Positions 5,481-7,316 of a DNA stretch of 7,316 nucleotides are shown here, in pieces; position 1 is the stretch's first letter; each line of letters begins with the position of its first letter. The stretch is from JBASEY01 sp049652745. Its GTDB lineage: Bacteria; CSSED10-310. The notes below the pieces were generated by a model. It saw only the letters and a list, made by a program, of their open reading frames with translations. It made no database searches and was not told where the DNA came from. The stretch spans positions 1 to 7,316 of the forward strand of contig JBASEY010000058.1 in NCBI GenBank assembly GCA_049652745.1. The letters are read 5' to 3'. The translations under genes and the position numbers were made by a program.

Positions 5481-5499
5481 GCGACTAGGAGTTAGTCGC
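5481..5499 (-). terminator. Hairpin between convergent genes, weak terminator candidate
   Basis: GCGACTA and TAGTCGC form a perfect 7-bp stem with a 5-nt loop, 75 nt past the stop of the ADP-ribosylglycohydrolase gene on the minus strand. Only TTTA follows on that strand and no T tract on the other, so termination would be inefficient. The rest of 5376-5573 contains no gene I can support. Confidence 0.35.
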
Positions 5500-5573
5500 C
5501 CATATGGTTAGTTAGAGTTAAAGAACTACTTCCGACGCCATCAACCAGATATAGAGACTCAGGCTGCAACCCG

Positions 5574-6548
5574 CTATTCGACCTGACACAATCGCTCCGC
5601 CAGTTCCAATGCGTCCACTGGCCAAAAACATTCGGGTCGGGGATGATACACATTCGGCCTGTCCGCTGCAGGGCGGCATTTGAGCAAAGATTTGACCCAT
5701 TGGTCAGGAACGGCGTTCCGGCCGTACACTGCACCCAAAAGCGCTCCACAAATGGCGGCGTTGGTGTCGGTATCACCCCCGCGCATGACGGTATCCACCA
5801 CGGCTTCTTCCAGGTTCGGGGCGTGCAGGAGTTGCCAGAGGGCATTGCGGAATGCCGTTAGAACCCACCCCTGCTGGCGAACGTAATCTGCTGGAGGTGC
5901 CTCAGTAGCCCCGCGAACGACATCGAGGAGACTTTCTTCCACCATCATATCTTCCGCCCAGGTAACGATCTGCTCGTACAGACTTAGAGCATCGCACCCC
6001 TGGCGGATGACATGGGCAATCGCCATCGCATACAGTACGTTGGCTTGTTGACAGACTGGATGAGGATGAGTGATCGCTGCGTCCTGGCGTGCCCACTCGG
6101 CAACCAACTCAAGGGCATAGTTGGTTCCGAAGATGCCCAACGGGCTGATTCGCATCATTGCGCCGTTAGCCTGGCTGTTCGGATTGGGATGTCCACGCAG
6201 ACCACTGAAAACGGTCGATCCGCAATCGAAGGGCCTAGAATCCAGCCAAAAGATATATGCTTTTTTGGCTTCATCGGAATCATATCGTCTCTGATCAGCC
6301 AGCAGGCGGGCCAGCACAAGCGCCATTTCAGAGTCGTCCGTGGGTTGACCTGCGATAGTGTTCCAGGTACCCCCGTCGGCAAGTTCACGGACACCTTTGG
6401 GATATTTCTGCCGGATTTCATCCGTAATCCAAAACTCGACCAGGCTGCCAAGCGAGTCTCCTGCAAGCTGGCCAAGCAGACAGCCTTGGGCACGGGAGAG
6501 CCGACCTTCATAGTTGCACCCATCCATTGGTCTTACTTTCTGAATCAC
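5574..6548 (-). CDS. ADP-ribosylglycohydrolase family protein (DraG/ARH-like)
   Basis: A 324-residue, apparently full-length member of the family that removes ADP-ribose from protein side chains or other acceptors using a binuclear Mg2+ centre. Visible motifs: GCLLGQLAGDSLGS (22-35), TDDS at 70-73 (metal-binding Thr-Asp-Asp), SQANGAMMRISPLG (125-138), ITHPHP (159-164) and GGDTDTNAAICGALLGA (257-273), which carries the second pair of metal-binding Asp residues. No signal peptide or membrane helix, so cytoplasmic. The chosen start is GTG at 6548, with GGAG eight bases upstream and a GTGA overlap with the stop of the ORF at 6545-6808; an ATG at 6527 with residue 8 as Met is the alternative. No ADP-ribosyltransferase is visible nearby, so the substrate (nitrogenase reductase, RNA, toxin-modified target or small molecule) cannot be inferred. 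GC content looks higher than in the beta-helix genes. Confidence 0.92.
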   Translation of the reverse strand: MIQKVRPMDGCNYEGRLSRAQGCLLGQLAGDSLGSLVEFWITDEIRQKYPKGVRELADGGTWNTIAGQPTDDSEMALVLARLLADQRRYDSDEAKKAYIFWLDSRPFDCGSTVFSGLRGHPNPNSQANGAMMRISPLGIFGTNYALELVAEWARQDAAITHPHPVCQQANVLYAMAIAHVIRQGCDALSLYEQIVTWAEDMMVEESLLDVVRGATEAPPADYVRQQGWVLTAFRNALWQLLHAPNLEEAVVDTVMRGGDTDTNAAICGALLGAVYGRNAVPDQWVKSLLKCRPAADRPNVYHPRPECFWPVDALELAERLCQVE

Positions 6549-6808
6549 AGGTCAATCTCCACTGCCGACAGCGGGTTCGCTGACAATGGGGTTTTCAGGT
6601 ATCCATTAGTAAACCATATCCGCTCAATGCCATGATTGGCTGCGATTTCATCTACGGAAAGCCATCGATCTTCCATTACTGACTCCTGTCCTAACAGCTT
6701 TTGATGCCGCCTGAACTTTTTGAGAACTTCGGCTAATCTAAAAGCAAAATCCTGGATAGCTCTTTTGACTTCAATCCGGTCCGAACAAAACAAACTGCCA
6801 TTTATCAT
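6545..6808 (-). pseudogene. Degenerate excisionase-type helix-turn-helix gene
   Basis: The open frame encodes 87 residues, but the recognisable part starts at an internal ATG (6674-6676) preceded by AGGAG at 6-nt spacing: MEDRWLSVDEIAANHGIER, the first half of an excisionase-like (MerR-type) DNA-binding domain. Such domains normally continue with D-x-V-Y-x-W-I. That continuation exists here in the neighbouring frame (6618-6600: D M V Y, TAA, W I), so a one-base deletion near 6620-6622 plus a nonsense codon at 6606-6608 have broken the domain. The in-frame C-terminus (IWFTNGYLKTPLSAN) is thus frameshift product. The 44 residues before the internal Met (RIEVKRAIQDFAFRLAEVL) resemble a helix but have no ribosome binding site and no recognised family. 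The ORF end overlaps the hydrolase start by GTGA. A short working protein cannot be excluded. Confidence 0.6.
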
Positions 6809-6886
6809 ACAAAAATCGGAGTGTATTTCAAAGGTTCTGCTAACTTTCCAGATGTCTGTCCATGCTCTTCGAGAGCCGTTCCTGGT

Positions 6887-6907
6887 TTCTAACTTCTAGT
6901 TTCTAGT
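6887..6907. repeat. Heptamer array 1: (TTCTARY)x3
   Basis: Three consecutive 7-bp units: TTCTAAC, TTCTAGT, TTCTAGT. This is the first of three neighbouring arrays with the same 7-bp period but unrelated unit sequences. Confidence 0.75.
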
Positions 6908-6981
6908 TAGGTTTTTTGGTTGATCTATACCTGCTGAAATATCTTTATGGTGACAATAGATTTTGAATACTAATACTTGGT

Positions 6982-7009
6982 GATTGGTTATTGGACATTG
7001 GATATTGAA
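6982..7009. repeat. Heptamer array 2: (YATTGGA)x4
   Basis: Four consecutive degenerate units: GATTGGT, TATTGGA, CATTGGA, TATTGAA. The period is exactly 7 bp throughout. Confidence 0.75.
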
Positions 7010-7012
7010 TCT

Positions 7013-7047
7013 CACACCCCTCACCCCTTCTGCCTCAGCCCTTACCC
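7013..7047. repeat. Heptamer array 3: (CTYACCC)x5, pyrimidine-rich
   Basis: Five consecutive degenerate units: CACACCC, CTCACCC, CTTCTGC, CTCAGCC, CTTACCC. It starts three bases after array 2. A polypyrimidine tract continues to about 7070, giving strong strand asymmetry. Confidence 0.6.
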
Positions 7048-7071
7048 CACATTTCCTTCTTTCTTTCTTCC

Positions 7072-7085
7072 AGAAGTCTGTCCCC
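7072..7085 (+). repeat. 14-bp repeat AGAAGTCTGTCCCC, copy 1
   Basis: Identical to 7245-7258, same orientation, 173 bp apart. A partial copy (AGATGTCTGTCC) lies at 6850-6861. On the other strand it begins GGGGACAGAC, which from memory resembles motifs scattered near IS200-like (REP-associated) transposase genes; no such gene is in this window. Confidence 0.55.
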
Positions 7086-7244
7086 CAAACTCCGTATTTT
7101 ACTTCTTTGAATGGTTTCGCCGTGAGTTTCTGAGAAGTGACGAGCTTCGTCGGCCTTTTACACACATCAATAATAATGTACAAGCCTTAAAATTTCACTT
7201 GTGAATTGTCACAAAGAATAGCGGTATTTGCGGAGAAAAAAATT

Positions 7245-7258
7245 AGAAGTCTGTCCCC
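7245..7258 (+). repeat. 14-bp repeat AGAAGTCTGTCCCC, copy 2
   Basis: Exact second copy of the motif at 7072-7085. Both are followed by CAAA or AAAA-rich sequence, so the shared part may be slightly longer. It may mark the edge of a mobile element lying to the right of the window. Confidence 0.55.
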
Positions 7259-7316
7259 AAAATTATTTAATTATTTTGTAAACGGAAAATTTCCTTGACC
7301 GATGTATGGGAAAGGG

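Larger units (their letters stand above)
6809..7316. other. Gene-poor, repeat-rich region
   Basis: No open frame here has a ribosome binding site, protein-like composition or a recognisable motif; the two overlapping opposite-strand frames at 6896-7204 look spurious because they are translated heptamer repeats and pyrimidine-rich DNA. The region holds three heptamer arrays, a 5-bp GCTCT/AGAGC hairpin (6864-6876), and two copies of a 14-bp motif. I see nothing else from 7086 to the right edge except AT-rich sequence. Confidence 0.6.

Noticed and set aside
6012..6635. Plus-strand 207-residue open frame
   Set aside because: It is antisense to the ADP-ribosylglycohydrolase gene, has no family motifs and no ribosome binding site; a shadow of the real gene.
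1..7316. CRISPR array, tRNA or rRNA genes, defence or biosynthetic gene cluster
   Set aside because: No regularly spaced repeats with unique spacers, no cloverleaf or rRNA sequence, and the genes present do not form a recognised system.

Overview
The window looks like part of a chromosome or large contig from an uncultivated Gram-negative environmental bacterium. The basis is two secreted beta-helix proteins with Sec signal peptides, one with a Thr-Pro linker of the kind common in candidate-phylum surface proteins, strong AGGAGG-type ribosome binding sites, and non-coding DNA full of short tandem repeats. No marker gene is present, so I do not assign a phylum.

Layout. (1) 1-909, minus strand: a tight two-gene unit. 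A sensorless soluble histidine kinase (68-778) is followed after 10 nt by the first 19 codons of another gene that leaves the window. Upstream of the kinase are a possible six-codon leader ORF (889-909) and a strong intrinsic terminator (803-833) only 24 nt from the kinase start, an arrangement resembling an attenuator. (2) 918-5375, plus strand: two tandem paralogous genes (1366-3081 and 3592-5148). Each encodes a signal peptide, a right-handed parallel beta-helix built from PMP-like GGG(I/V) repeats, a choice-of-anchor-Q-like segment, and a C-terminal beta-rich domain of about 120 residues. Three copies of a compact, structured repeat (A 919-1100, B 3146-3237, C 5199-5375) punctuate this block: one before the first gene, one between the genes, one after the second. 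A and C are about 175-180 bp with sharp edges; B has lost its 3' half. (3) 5376-6808, minus strand: a full-length ADP-ribosylglycohydrolase (DraG/ARH-like) gene overlaps by four bases the end of a small ORF that carries the wreck of an excisionase-type helix-turn-helix domain. (4) 6809-7316: no convincing gene. It holds three different arrays of 7-bp tandem repeats and two copies of a 14-bp AGAAGTCTGTCCCC motif, and looks like repeat-rich, mobile-element-associated DNA.

How the parts relate. The two beta-helix genes and their promoters arose by tandem duplication, and a 114-bp patch of the C-terminal domain is far more alike than its flanks, suggesting continuing gene conversion. The structured repeat is the least explained feature: its potential stems are kept in several copies with G-U wobbles that work only in plus-strand RNA, while its inter-stem sequences are conserved. 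I could not match it to a known riboswitch or mobile-element end from memory. No complete defence, secretion or biosynthetic system is visible here.
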